Notes under the pieces: model-generated
Database searches by the model: none
Seen by the model: the letters and a program-made list of their open reading frames with translations, nothing else
Told to the model about the DNA's origin: nothing
In this document: positions 1 through 11,222 of the stretch, one piece after another
How the letters are laid out: each line of letters starts with the position of its first letter
Numbering within the stretch: position 1 is the first letter of the stretch
NCBI GenBank assembly: GCA_001179505.1
Contig: CDMY01000621.1
Coordinates: forward strand, 13,232 to 41,190
DNA length: 27,959 nucleotides
Reading direction: 5' to 3'
Origin: Vitrella brassicaformis
Taxonomy: Eukaryota; Sar; Vitrellaceae
Position numbers and translations under genes: made by a program

Positions 1-976
1 CCCCCCCCCCCGGAGTGACAGCAAAAAACCCCGACGCCCGATGACACGTGGCGCGCGGGACGACCAATCGGTGAGTGACATGACGCTACGCCGACCCGAC
101 CCCATTCCCATTCCTAACCCCGGTTCCCCTGCCTGTACGTGTCCCTCCCTGTCAGCTCTCTGATCGATCCATATCACTCATTGATATGCTACTGTACAAA
201 GGAAGCGATACTTACTTTGTGTTGTGTGGTGGGTGCGGTGCATGCGATTCGTGGCTTGGCGTGGTGGGCGACGAGACGATCGACTGACTGATGACGGGAA
301 AAACCGTGAATGAGTGAGTGGCTTGAGAAAAGTGGTGGGATGGGTTGGGTTGTCGTGTCCATCCATCATGTCATCATGTCATGTGTGTGTGGACGGGACG
401 GTGTGGAAGCAAGGGACAAAAGTGAGTTGGGTGGAAACACTCATGGCATGGCATGCATGGAGGAAGGGACACGCTTAACCAAGCAGCTGAGCCTTGCCCA
501 AACAGACCGGACCGACCCCGCTCTCTCTCCTCCTCCTCCTCCTCCTCCAAAATCACATCACATGCAGGGCAGGGCTTCCCGGCGTTCCCATTCAGACAGA
601 CAGGAACAGCAGGAGCAGCCACAGCGTATGTATATAGGTATGTCAATGTATATGTATGTGGGTCAGAGTATATGGTACAAGGGACGGACCCACACAGGCT
701 GGCTGGCTGATGTGTCCCTCCCTCCCTCCCTCCTCATTCCCTCTCTCTCTCTCTCTCTGGTTCCACTTCATCCTCAGTAGGTAGTCTACAGCACGCCTGG
801 CTGCCTGCCTGGCTGCCTGCCCGTCTGCCCGGCAGTTGAAGTGACCGCCAGGCCAACCAACCAACCTGTACAAATAAACCCATCCGTCCATCCATCAGGA
901 CAAACCAACAATCACAGAAAAAGCCCATCTCACTGCATGCCCCTGCATGCCTTGCCGTAGGCCAGCTACCCATCTA
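1..976. other. Gene-free left flank, 3' side of the PHAF1 gene
   Basis: No spliced reading frame with recognisable protein character was found on either strand. The stretch holds a C-run at the extreme left end, a CTC/TCC repeat near 525-548, CTCTCT and CCTCC runs near 715-760, and CTGCCTGG-type runs near 798-830. The part next to 977 is expected to hold the 3' UTR of the minus-strand PHAF1 gene. Open frames here are short, low in complexity and overlap each other on both strands. Confidence 0.6.
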
Positions 977-3900
977 CTACTTGAAAGCACTCGTATCGCC
1001 CCTCTGCTCTCTCTGCCGGTCCTCCTCCCTCTCTCTCTTGTCGGCCGCCGCGGCTGCGCTGTCCCTCTGGCGTGCAGGCGAAGTGTTGCGCGAAGACACG
1101 GAGGGGCGCGATGGCGGCCGCGATGGGGATGGAGAGGGGGATGGGGGAGGGGGGGCTGGGGAGGGCATCGGGGAGCGAAGGGTGTGCGGCTGAGAGCACT
1201 GGAACAGTGTCACTGAGCCGATGTACGAGTTGGCCAACACCTCAAAGATCAGACCTGACAAGAAAGGAATGCACAGCACAGCACAGCATAGGTATTCTGA
1301 TAGGGTGATTCTGCAGACGATTACTTCGCCCCGTTCCGTGGGTACCTGGGTAGGCGTAGTAGTAGGTGGATGTGCCCTGGCTTATGCCGTACCGCTGATT
1401 GACCACCAGCGGCTTCCCACACTCGCCCAACGCACGCTGGATCGACGGCCAGCTCGTCGACACCGTGAGCTCAGCCAAAGGGGCTGCTGTCGTAGCACCA
1501 GCACCCGCAGCGGAGCTGCCGGGACGCGCTGCCCCACCGCCCTCTCCCTCTCCCGTCGCCCCACCCTCACATGACGGTCGTGGGGCCGTCTCTGCTTGAT
1601 ACCTCCTCTCCCCTTGTGTGTCAGCGGTGGGTGGACGGCCCGTCCTCTGCTCTTCTCCCGGGGTGGCCGATTCGTCCTCGTGGCGCCTCCCCTTGTCGCT
1701 CTTCTCGGACCCTCCCCCGGCGGCCTCCCCCTCCCTGACGTCACACGGCGGCGACAGGGCAGCCCGGTGCCCACCACCACCAGCGGCAGCATTGCCGCCC
1801 TTGCCCTCCTCCCTCTCCCTCTCCCTCTCCTGCCGCCAGCAGCTCAGAGGGCGCGTGTACGGCAAAGGGCTCTTGGGCGGCTGGAAGGACGTCGGGTGCC
1901 GGGGCAGAAAGCCGCCCCCGACAGGCCCGTCGAAGCCGCCCTCCGCATAGCCGTAATGCTGCCGGTCATAGGCTGACGGCGGCATCACTGAGGGCGGAGG
2001 CGTGGGCGGGGGCAGGAAGCCCGTCGCCACGGTGTCGACGCTGCCAGTGCCCGAGCAGGTGCTGCCGGAGCTGCTGACGCCACTGGCACCACTGGCCGTC
2101 GACCGCACAGTCCGATACGTCTCGCAGCTGTCACTTTTGACCGACTGGAAGGAAGGTGCGCGGGGCCGGGCCGGTGGGGGGAGAGGGGCTGGTGATGGGG
2201 GGCCGACGACACTAGATGGGTTCGATGACGGGCCTGAAGCGGTGGACGGGGGAGGGGCGGAGGAGGAACCCGCCTCGGACACGCAAGGGGCCGGGGACAG
2301 CTCTCGTGCGTGGGGACCGTCTGGCGGCACGGATGGGTGGGGCCTTTCCGACGGGACGACTGACAGCTGCACTCTCTTGGCCGCTTGACCACCTTCTGAA
2401 GCTGCTTCGGTCTCCCTCCTCTCGTCTGCGGATGGCCGTACTTCACTGACAGGTGGCGCAGGGGGAGGAGCAGGCACAGCAGCGGACACAGCACCAGTTG
2501 GCGCTTGCCCGCTCGTCCTTCCCTCGTCCGTCGCTGGCTTGGCGGGCAGTGGTGGTGGTGGTTGTGGTGGCGGTCCTGCCACAGGCCCTGGCGGCGACGT
2601 GTGTGGTGAGGGCGCCGGCTTGCCGCTGTGGAGAGACCTCAGGAACGAATGGATGTCCTTGGCCTCTGGCGGCCGACGCGTAGCAGCCCCCACTGTCCCA
2701 GCCGCGGATGACGGCCCCTCCGCATTTGCCCCAGGGCTGACGGTGGGACTGTCCTCTATCTTCACCACACCAGCAGCCGCAGGTGGGCTCGGTGCCGCCT
2801 CCAGCGACACGTGCACCTCACTCGGCTGCACGCCAGCAGCCGCAGCACTAGATGACGCTGACGCGGGCCCACTCGCCGACGGCTGTTGAGCCTGAGCCGC
2901 TCCCGGCGCACCGCCCTTGCGCTGTTTCTTTTTGTGTCGCCTCTGCCTGCGATTCTGAGAGGCCGTCACCCGTGGCGCGAGCCCATCAGATGGGGATGAC
3001 AGAGGTGATGCTGACACGGGCGAGCTTGCCGGGGAGGGGGAGAGGGATATCGCTGCTCGCTCCGGGGCCGGCACTGGCGATGCGAGTCGGGGCTCGGGGA
3101 GCGTGAGGGAGGGCCTCGGGAGGGCCAGCAGGGGTGGGGGCGACCCTGATGCAGTCTGGGGGCCTTCATCGCTGTCGTTTCGCGAGATGAAGGCCGGTAC
3201 TGGAGGGGCCGGCTCCTGTACCAGCTCTGTCGGTGCCGCCGCCGCCGCAGCAGCAATGTCGTCCGCGGCTGGCTTCTCTGGCATCTCAGCCTTCGTCCCA
3301 GCCGTCCTTTCCGTCGGTGGAGAGTCCAGGCCGATCAAGTCTTCATCAGCCCCAACAAAAGCCACGCCAGATTGGGGCTGATTGTCCTCATCAGGAGCCT
3401 CTATAGCGGCTGAATGGGGATCCACCACCACCTCCTTCTCAAAGCCCGACGGCTCACTCGACACTGCTGGCCGATCGCTGACAGCCGCTGTCGTCATAAC
3501 CGGAGCCGTGTGTGGTGCGTGGGCGAAGCTGCCAGTGCCCTCGATGCTGATCAGAGGCGACAGACCTTCAACCACACCCTTGAAACCGACACAAACACCC
3601 ACGCCCTCACCCTCACCAGCCGCCTTCATATCCCCCCCTCCCCCGCCGTCGATGCGGCCCCCCCTCCGCCCGCCTGGCGTCTCCTCTGGCGCTGACGGGT
3701 CCGCACTCGCCTCATCTAGCCCATTGAGGCCCAGCAGGTCGACGGCCTCTCTCTGATTGTCGACAGCAGCCGAGGAGTCCTCAGCCTCGGTCCTCTCCGG
3801 CTGGTCCATTGCAGAAGGAACAGACGCAGGAACGGGTGGCGGCGGCGCCTGTGGGCGCGTGTGGGGGAAGGGGTCTAACGCAGGCGGGGCCGAGAAGGAG

Positions 3901-5720
3901 TGATCCATGGACGGCCGGGGTGGGGGTAGAGTGGAGGGGCTTTGTGTCGGCAGGGGGATGGAGAAGAAGCAGCGACGGTACCGCAGGAACAGCTCGTGAC
4001 CTGGTGTGCCGGGGAGAACAGAAGGAGTGAGATTCCCATTGCCTTATGCCGTCGTTGCGCACTGCAGGTCACCCACCTGGCGGATTGGTGTGGAGAATGA
4101 TTTTCACCACAGTGTTGGTTGACCCATCAAACAACAAATCCATCCCTGCATCACGGCGACCAATCGACAGCATGATGAGTGTCATGGCCTTTCCTGCCTC
4201 TCGTGATGCCGGCGGACCTCTGCTGAAGTAGTTGTAGAAGTAGTCGGCACCAGTGGGGATCGAATGCTGCTGCTGGTGGTGGTGGTGGCGCGCCCCTCTG
4301 GAGCGGGACGTATTGGCGGGGCTGTGCAGGCGCATGACCTCCACATCACGCTGACACACCTGCTCGGGCGGACCCAACTCAGAGAACACATCCTGTGGAC
4401 TGATACATACACCGAACACACACACAAGTACTTTCTTTCCATGCCACCCCTCTCCTCTCCTCCCCTCTTCTGTTTTGTCCCACCCCCCTCCACTCACGTC
4501 GCTCCAAAGTCAATCGAGCGTCCCCCAATCTCAATGCCCTTTGCCACACGCACCACCACTGGCCTGCCGTCTACCCCGTCTCCATCCCGATCGCCATCCC
4601 CATCGACAGACCACCAATCGCGCGCTTCCAGCGGGTGCACATAGATGCGGGAAGCGATGGGCGAGGCCGTCAGCGAAATGTCCACCATCTCTGGCGTGGG
4701 TGAGGGGAGCGGCTCACCGGCCGTCGCCAGGGGGTTGGCTGACGGGGTGTAGCCCGACGGCTCATAGTCAAGGTCCATTGGGTGGTCGCCGCGACGCCGG
4801 AGGTCGTCAAAACACTCGGGCGGCAGCGGGAACTTGAAACTCACTCCTGCAGGGACCAAGCAACGATGTGAGTGTATCATTATCAATGGTCGCCTCTCTA
4901 TGCCACCCATCGTCCTTAAGGTACCTGGATACTTGAGGGCGTAGTTCTTCTTGCCCGTGTCGAAATCCCCCGGGTAAGTCGGACCGAACAGCCCGTACAG
5001 ATCTCGGAAGTGCGGCACCACATCGTCTCCCGCAAATACCTTCCCGTCGTAAGCGAACTTCACGCCACAGCCATAGCCATTGCCCCACTGCTGCTGCTGC
5101 TGCTGCTGCTGCCCCCCACCCTTGGCAATCGACGACCGGCCAGACTGCCGCGGAAGAGCCAACGATGTGGTCGGACCGCTCCACGTTGATGGCGGGAGAG
5201 ACGGCGGTGCTGGGGGCGATGGTGATGGTGGCCTCGGCTGGCTGGGCAGGGTGTGTGCTGGAGAGATTGCCGGTGGGAGGTCGAGCAGGCCGACAATGAG
5301 ATGCAGCCGCTGCGTGAGTGCGTGGAAGCACAGCTGCAGATGGAGGTCGGGGAGCCGCAGCACCAGATCGGCGGCGAAGAAGTCGGCGCTGTCGGTGGTG
5401 TACATGAGCTCCACGTTGTCCATCGGCATGTGCGACGCTTCATTCTGCACATACCACACACGACACAGAAACGCACACCAAAACCACGTTTGAGTGACAC
5501 GATGAGGGGATGCAGAAATGGCTGCCTGACAACCCCAGACCTCCCCATCTCCCTCTCTCGCCTTTGGAGAGCTTCTGCCTCACTCTGTTGCCCGAGCTGT
5601 CTGTGTGTGTGCGTGCGTGTGAGTGTGTTGGCTCACCACGGCCTGTGCGATGTCCATGCCGATGAAGAAGGGCCCGACGGATGCGCCTGGCTTGACATCC
5701 AGCACCCCGAAGCTCTCCAT
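977..5720 (-). CDS. PHAF1: PHAF1/UPF0183 (C16orf70-like) family protein with a giant internal insertion
   Basis: Known of the family: PHAF1 is a beta-rich protein recruited to phagophores in animal autophagy. Six exons join in frame with GT-AG borders: 5720-5637, 5444-4925, 4846-4498, 4399-4077, 4000-1346 and 1254-977, giving about 1402 residues against roughly 420 in animals. Blocks in family order: FFIGMDIAQAV (exon 1), VELMYTTDSADFFAADLVLR and LTQRLHLIVGLLDLP (exon 2), SIDFGATPQDVFSELGPPEQ across exons 3-4, ADYFYNYF and MDLLFDGST with ILHTNPPGHELFLRYRRC across exons 4-5, then STSWPSIQRALGECGKPLVV (end of exon 5) and LIFEVLANSYIGSVTLFQ (exon 6). Between the RYRRC and SWPSIQ blocks lie about 825 residues rich in Pro, Ser, Ala and Gly. 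There is also a polyQ tract (CTG repeat, 5091-5112) and a charged C-terminal tail of about 70 residues. The ATG at 5720 is chosen because the frame above it has no ATG and the homology starts there. Confidence 0.86.
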
Positions 5721-5902
5721 CACCACTTGTGACGATGGAGAATCTGTGATTCTCTGGCCATTCCACAACGGTTCTTACTCATCTACTAGCACACCGCAGC
5801 GCGCCTGCCTCTTCTTCCTCCTCCCTCCCTCGGCTGCGCGCTTGTGCGAGCTGAAATCAGTCTCCGAGTCGCCACTCATTAATTGACCGTTGCGTGAGAA
5901 AG
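5721..5902. promoter_or_regulatory. Divergent promoter between PHAF1 and the metacaspase-like gene
   Basis: Only 182 bases separate the two start codons, so this interval must hold the 5' UTRs and promoters of both genes. It contains GCGAGCT at 5846-5852, a heptamer that also occurs in the other three divergent promoters of the window. No clear TATA box is seen. Confidence 0.6.
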
Positions 5903-7966
5903 ATGGCGACTGTGCACTATCCAGTGGCTGTTGGCCGTCCCCCACGGCAGAGGGTACGCGACGGGCTGAGCCCCCTGATGATCCCTGCGTAATGCCCCAA
6001 TTCTCTCTGGTGTGTGTGGCTGCATATAGGCTTTGGTTGTGGGTGTGGACTACCATTCCATCCCCTCGCCCGAGATCACCAAGCTTGCCGCCCCATGTCG
6101 CGACGCCTGCACGTTCCGCGAGTGAGAAAGCAGAGAGGGCATGGCCTTGTGTGTGGCTCACTGTTTGTTCACAGGGCCCTGCGTGCGTTCGCCCCGGATG
6201 TGGAGGCCCAGGTCCTGACCGAGACGCTCATCGGGCCTGACGGGCAGCTGCTGCCTCAGCCGGCCCCGTATGACAACCTCCCCACTAAGGCCAACGTGAG
6301 GCACTTTTGTTTGTCGCGCCATGAACTGCCTGCAGCTGATTGAATGATTGGTTGTTGTCGTGCCTGCAGGTGATCAAGGGTCTGCAGTGGCTGGTGGAGG
6401 GCGCTGCTCCAGGGGACTCCTTTTCCTTCTATTTCGCCGGTGTGTGTGTGTGTGTGTCTCCTTCTCGTGTCTTGATGTGTGTGTTCCCGGCATGGTGTCT
6501 CCTTGTTGTCTCTGTCTGTCTGGCTGGCTGGCTGGATGTCTTGCGCGCATCATCACATCAGGTCACGGTACCCGCATCAGTCCCGGCGGCCCACAAGCTG
6601 CCGCCACGACTGAAGGCGACTGGGAGGCCATCGCACTGCTCGACAACCTCATGCTGCTCTCCGAGATATGGATGTACACCCTCTACCTCCCGCCAAAGAC
6701 GTTCATCGGCGTCTTCATGGACTGCAGCCACGGAGCGTCCGCACTCGACCTCTCCAACGTAGCCGTGAGCCCCGGTGGCCCGGCGGAGGCCAAGGTGCCG
6801 TCGCTGCGTGTGGGCCCGGGGATGAGGCTGCTGACGCCGCGAAGGCCGCCCATGTGGTTCGACTTCGGGAGGTATCCGCGGAAGGCTCCCGGGCTTCTGG
6901 CTGATCGGCCGCAGGTGAGCGCCTTCTGTTTCTCTGCGTGTGGGTCGAAGCAGACCTGCCAGGAGATCACCAACCCAACCAACGGTCTGGCGCAAGTAAG
7001 CGGCCGAGACGACCGACCATGGGAAAGAAATGGTGTCTGTTCTGCATCTCTCTGTTCTCTCCTTCATTTAGGGTTTCTTCACGTTTTGTCTGTACAACGC
7101 TTTGTACGAGTTGGCTCCCCGCCGGCGCGTGTCCGTGGCGGACATCTACGAGTGCATGCTCACCTACGCCCGACACTACGCCAGCCTCCTGCAGCACCCA
7201 GACGGCGCACCGATGCCAGTGCTTAAGTACGGGTCGATGATGCCCCGCTACTGCCGGTTCTTCATGATGAAGCCCAAGCCCGGGGCGGAGGGGCTGCAGG
7301 CCACGTGGACGCTGTCCGAGGCCACCGTGTCGCCCCTCGGCTCACCGTATCCTCCAAGCCCTGGTGCTTTCCCGAGCCAGAGGGGCATCCCACCGGCCAC
7401 CATGCGTGCGACCATCGGGGGACCGAGTGAGACAAAATGATGGGAGGCACGACACGAGACACTTGCATGTCTCTCTCTTCCTGTCAGCTCTGATGCCGCC
7501 ACCACCTGCAGGCGGCTACCGCCCCATGGTCATCCCCCCTCCCGGCCACACACAAATGCCCATGCAGATGCAGAGGCCGATGCCGATGCCGATGCCGATG
7601 CCGCCCGCCGCCCCAGGAGCGTCCCCACATCCCGTCACGCCTCACATCCCCTTCACCTCGATGCCGATCGACTCCCACCGGCTCACACAGACAGTCCGGG
7701 GCGTCGCGTACACGGGAGGGGTGCCTGTGGCCGTCCGCAGGTTGGTGCCGCCTGGCGGCCAGGTTGGTGCGGGTGCTACTGTGCCGCAGCTGGTGGTGAC
7801 GCCCGAGGAGGGGGCGCCGGCACCGCAGCAGGAGAAGCAAGAGGGGGTTGAGGGCGAGCAGGGCGGGGCGGGTCTGGCGCCGGCCGGGGCGGAGGAGCGG
7901 CAGCCGATTGGGGACGCCACGCCGGGAGGGACCTTTGTGGCCATGCCACACATCATCCAGGGGTAG
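5903..7966 (+). CDS. Metacaspase-like protein (caspase fold, C14 family) with altered catalytic site
   Basis: Seven exons join in frame: 5903-5953, 6030-6121, 6175-6295, 6370-6439, 6562-6914, 7072-7426 and 7488-7966 (506 residues). The metacaspase core is visible in order: first strand ALVVGVDY (residues 18-25), APCRDACTFREALRAF, the LPTKANVIKGLQWLV block, GDSFSFYFAGHG with the catalytic His at about 113, and then GVFMDCSHGASALDLS. The family normally reads DSCHSG at this last site with Cys as nucleophile. Here the aligned residues are D165-C166-S167-H168, so Cys and Ser have traded places. The acidic calcium-binding DDE-type loop between His and Cys is also not seen. The C-terminal 160 residues are rich in Pro, Met and Gln and have no catalytic motif. 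It may be an inactive paralogue or one with unusual chemistry; localisation is not indicated by any leader. Confidence 0.86.
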
Positions 7967-8521
7967 ACAGCAGACAAATACCAACACACAAACAGGCAGA
8001 CAGACAGGCAAACTTCGTTGTCCGTTGTCTGAGCGAATGGCTGCACGAATGAACGGCTGAGTGGGTGAGTGTGTGTGTGTCTGTCTGTATGGGTGCTACG
8101 GTATTCCCCCCGGTGTGCTCCAAAGAGGGCACACGGGCAGTTGGTTGACTGAGTGAGGGCAGCAACGGGTCCAAACGTTCCTATTCATCGACGTAAGATT
8201 GACACGTTTGCAGCTACGGACGAGTGGATGACTGAATGAATGAAGTCAACTGAAGTCACGTACAGTACACTCAGGCATGAAATGCAGTGCAGCATGGCAT
8301 GTGGGCAGCAGCTGGTCTGCGTGGTCTGTGATACGATACAGGGGTCGGATAAGATAAACACACGCATACAGCCCACGGAGGACATGCGTTCATTGCTCAC
8401 ACAGACAGACAGACACGCTGCACATATCTGCCTGTGCCTTCGCGCTCGCACCCCACCCACCCCCCGCCCACCAACCAACTCGCTCCAAAGGCAAAATACC
8501 CACCCAAAATGACTTAAAGCC
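7967..8521. other. Intergenic spacer between convergent genes
   Basis: This spacer lies between the stops of the metacaspase-like gene and the minus-strand TMEM14-like gene, so it holds two 3' ends. It contains TGTG, CAGACAGA and CACC runs but no supported gene or RNA. Confidence 0.6.
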
Positions 8522-9173
8522 TCAACCCAACAGCTGATCCTGCAAACATGGTGAATCGCACAAACGGCCAAAGAGAAGCCATCGGTTGTCCGTTTCTCAC
8601 GCACATCGACCGTGTGTTCTGCTCACCTTGAAGACGAACACCTTGTAGGAGTAGTAGGGAGAGGAGGCCAAGCCAAGACCAACCAGCAGCAGCGGCACCA
8701 CCGGACTCTTGGCCTGAATCACACACACACGCCATGGCAATGAACACCGCCCATGCACTCTTAAACAGAACGCTCACCCCTCTGAGCCTCGAGAGCCCCG
8801 CAATCAGGGTGAAGTAGCCTCCCGTTGCCCCCAGTGCATAGCCCATCGGCGTGTAGTCGGTGTACTGGATCACATAGGAAGACGCCGCAAACACCGTGCC
8901 CAGAGTGCATGACGCTGACATCAACACCCATACCCACACAAACACATGTGACGAGAGAGAAGGAAACCCCTCCCAGCAGCCATTCAATGCCTCCCTTGCA
9001 GCTGCGCCTCCCACCTGCCAGCGATTTGAGGGAGCCTGCTGTGGCATAGGCCACTCCACCGGCGCCAAATAAGACGGCAGCGCACGATGTCGCCTGCATG
9101 AAACAGCGAAAGCAGCAGATTCAATGAAGCGATTCCGCCGGCAGTCCAATGCTCTTACGATGTGATGGGACAT
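8522..9173 (-). CDS. TMEM14 family small membrane protein
   Basis: Five short exons join in frame with GT-AG borders: 9173-9159, 9093-9015, 8914-8778, 8713-8627 and 8539-8522 (111 residues, the usual TMEM14 size). The spliced protein is almost entirely hydrophobic, with Gly/Ala-rich helices: AAVLFGAGGVAYATAGS, followed by SLKSLAASCTLGTVFAASSY, which resembles the AGS.PSL.AG signature of TMEM14, then PMGYALGATGGYFTLIAGL and VVPLLLVGLGLASSPYYSY. Known of the family: four-helix proteins of mitochondrial or plastid membranes, including the plant FAX fatty-acid exporters and TMEM14C in haem synthesis. The last exon is only 18 bases (DQLLG and stop). Reading through that intron would instead give a slightly different tail, so the C-terminus is less certain than the core. 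No targeting leader is visible. Confidence 0.76.
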
Positions 9174-9431
9174 CGCGAAGCGCGGAAGGGCAGATCCGGC
9201 TCACGAAGTTTCCCCTTTTTAAGCTCGCAAGTCCCGATCGGTTGCGAAGGAGGAGGAAGAGGGAGAAAGAGGCCAAAGAGGGCGACAGAGGGATGGCGTC
9301 GATCCCTATAAGCGGAAGGGGCGGCTAATTCGCCCTGATGATGGATAGAGTATCGCCCCTCTGCCCTACATCAGTGACGGCTGACACCCGATTCAGCCCG
9401 CTCGTTGCTCAGTAATTAGCGCGTGTTTGAG
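9174..9431. promoter_or_regulatory. Divergent promoter between the TMEM14-like gene and the gene at 9432
   Basis: This 258-base interval separates two divergent start codons. It contains AGCTCGC at 9222-9228, the reverse complement of GCGAGCT, directly after a TTTCCCCTTTTT tract. The same order (TTTCCCTTTTT then AGCTCGC) occurs in the PEX14/bL28m promoter. A TATAAG sequence lies near 9308. Confidence 0.55.
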
Positions 9432-11222
9432 ATGTCTGATGGCGCTGATGGCGGGAAGCGCCAGCGCGTCGACGGCCCGGCTGCCTCAGGTAAGCCGAGA
9501 GATGCAGAGGATGGGGTGAAGCATGGTATGAACAGATGATGTGCTGTGTGTTGTCAGGTCATGGGATGAGTGGAGTGTCATCATCGCAGCACCAGCAGAT
9601 GGATGCCGCCCATAACGCATCGGTGGGCGGTCTGTCCCATACACCTTTGACCGCCCTCTGTGCGCCATCACAACTCTGTGTGTGTTGTGCGTCCGTGTGC
9701 AGGCGGCCGGCGGTAGTCTTAGTTTTGAGGAGCTGCAGCGGCGCTTCTCAGTGCTGCTGGCACAAGTGACACAGGTAAGGACGCGATGACGACACACATC
9801 CACACACACAGCTCGGCCTTGTGTTGGTCAGGTGGAGTGTGATGTGACGACCATTGAAGGCTCGTTCGTCGCCAATGTCGCTGCCAGGGTCAGAGAGGTT
9901 ATCCCATCACCACCGCCGCCATGACTTATTCCTCTCTGTCTGTGTCGATGGCCTCAGCTGCCGTCTGATGCCTCTCACTGGTATACCCTCAAGAGCAGCA
10001 TCTCGGCGGCCTCTGAGGCCCTCACCGCCATCACACGAGGCATGGCGGCCACTCACCCACCCCAGGCCCCTCCCTCACACCCCCATCCCTCCCCGCCAGC
10101 TGCCCATGCCGCCCCCACTCACACCGAACACACTGGAGGCGCTGCCGCCACCAGCACCCTGCCGCCTGATGTCTGCCGCGACGTCATCTACCGGTGCCTG
10201 CCCATCGATGAGGCCGTCTGCTCGGCCCGCCCCATCAGCAGGGCACACGGCAGCCAACTCGTCAATGAGGCCTTCGCGCTGCGCCGCGTCGACAAGCACC
10301 TCACGGACACCAACCTCACCGGCCTCATCGACGTGCACCGGCCGACCCTTCAGTACTACACCAAGTGCGCATATGCCCTCGAGCATGGCGGGGCGGTGTG
10401 GTGTGAGTGGCCCGACTTCATCCGGCTGGCTGACATCTACAAGCTGACCGACGGTCTGCCCTTGATCATGTCGTCCCAGTGGATGGCGGCCCACCTGCCC
10501 ACCAAGGCCGACTTCCACACCATGCCCCTCGCCCTTCGCCAGTACAGCACATTCGGCCACCTCCTCAACTATGAGGGCACCAGCCTGGCGCTCACAAAGG
10601 TGGATGAGGCCGATGACAGCGATGGCGAGGATGGCGACGAGGCCAAGAAGGAGGATGGAGGGGGGAGGGGAACGAAGAGGGGGAGGGGGACGGTGGGGTG
10701 ACACGGCAGCGGTATCGCATCGGAAGCGGCCAGCGAGAGTGGCGCTTTGAGACGGTGCCGCTGTCCGGCCTCCCTCCCCAGCATCGCTTCCGTGAGACAT
10801 ACGACCCCCACAACCCGCCCGTCCGCCACGATGGCTCCCTCTTCCCCTCATTCACGGCCTTCATGAAGTGGTTGGTGTTGGCGGAGTGGTATGGCCAAGA
10901 GGGAGCGGACGAGAAGCGGATATTTGGAAGGAGAGTAGGCGATGGCGATGAGCGGTATCAGCGACTGCTGACCGAGCCCATAGACGGCCACACCACCATC
11001 GACTACACTGACGGGCGGGAGCGACACATCATCCTCAAGGGCATGAAGGAGGGCGACACCGTCGCCGCCCACCTGTACCTGACCGACGGCGACATCAACC
11101 TCTACACGACCGAGGCGGCCATCAAGGGCCACACGCGGCTAGCCGGCCGATATCCCATCGCGATGTCCCTGGTCCGCCCCCTGTTGACCAAACACCGACT
11201 CGCCCACCTCATACCAAAGTAG
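9432..11222 (+). CDS. Conserved-looking protein of unknown function, with a frame change at about 10600-10709
   Basis: Exons 9432-9489, 9558-9622, 9703-9774 and 9832-9888 join in frame to a long exon from 9958. The protein starts MSDGADGGKRQRVDG, with a short basic stretch (KRQR) that could be nuclear localising, followed by a helical FEELQRRFSVLLAQVTQ segment. From about residue 145 come non-repetitive blocks such as PDVCRDVIYRCLPIDEAVC and WPDFIRLADIYKLTDGLPL. The frame ends at 10701 after an Asp/Glu/Lys/Gly-rich tail. A second frame that is equally protein-like starts just there and runs to 11222 (EWRFETVPLSGLPP, FTAFMKWLVLAEWYG). Treating 10600-10709 as a 110-base intron (AAG/GTGGAT to GGCAG/CGG) joins the two parts in frame to 468 residues. 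That intron lacks a pyrimidine tract, so a sequencing slip in the G-rich run is the alternative. I do not recognise the family. Confidence 0.6.

Noticed and set aside
310-780. Plus-strand frame of 156 residues in the left flank
   Set aside because: It is low in complexity, built on CTC and TG repeats, with overlapping frames on both strands and no family character.
5721-5768. Extension of PHAF1 upstream of the ATG at 5720
   Set aside because: The frame is open to 5768 but begins with TTG rather than ATG, and family homology starts just after the ATG at 5720.
6348-7226. A 292-residue plus-strand frame across 6348-7226
   Set aside because: It covers the real metacaspase exon 5 but also two introns. 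The spliced model restores the GHG motif and the strand order of the family.
10075-10851. A 258-residue minus-strand frame
   Set aside because: It is antisense to the long exon of the 9432 gene. GC-rich coding DNA often leaves the opposite frame open.
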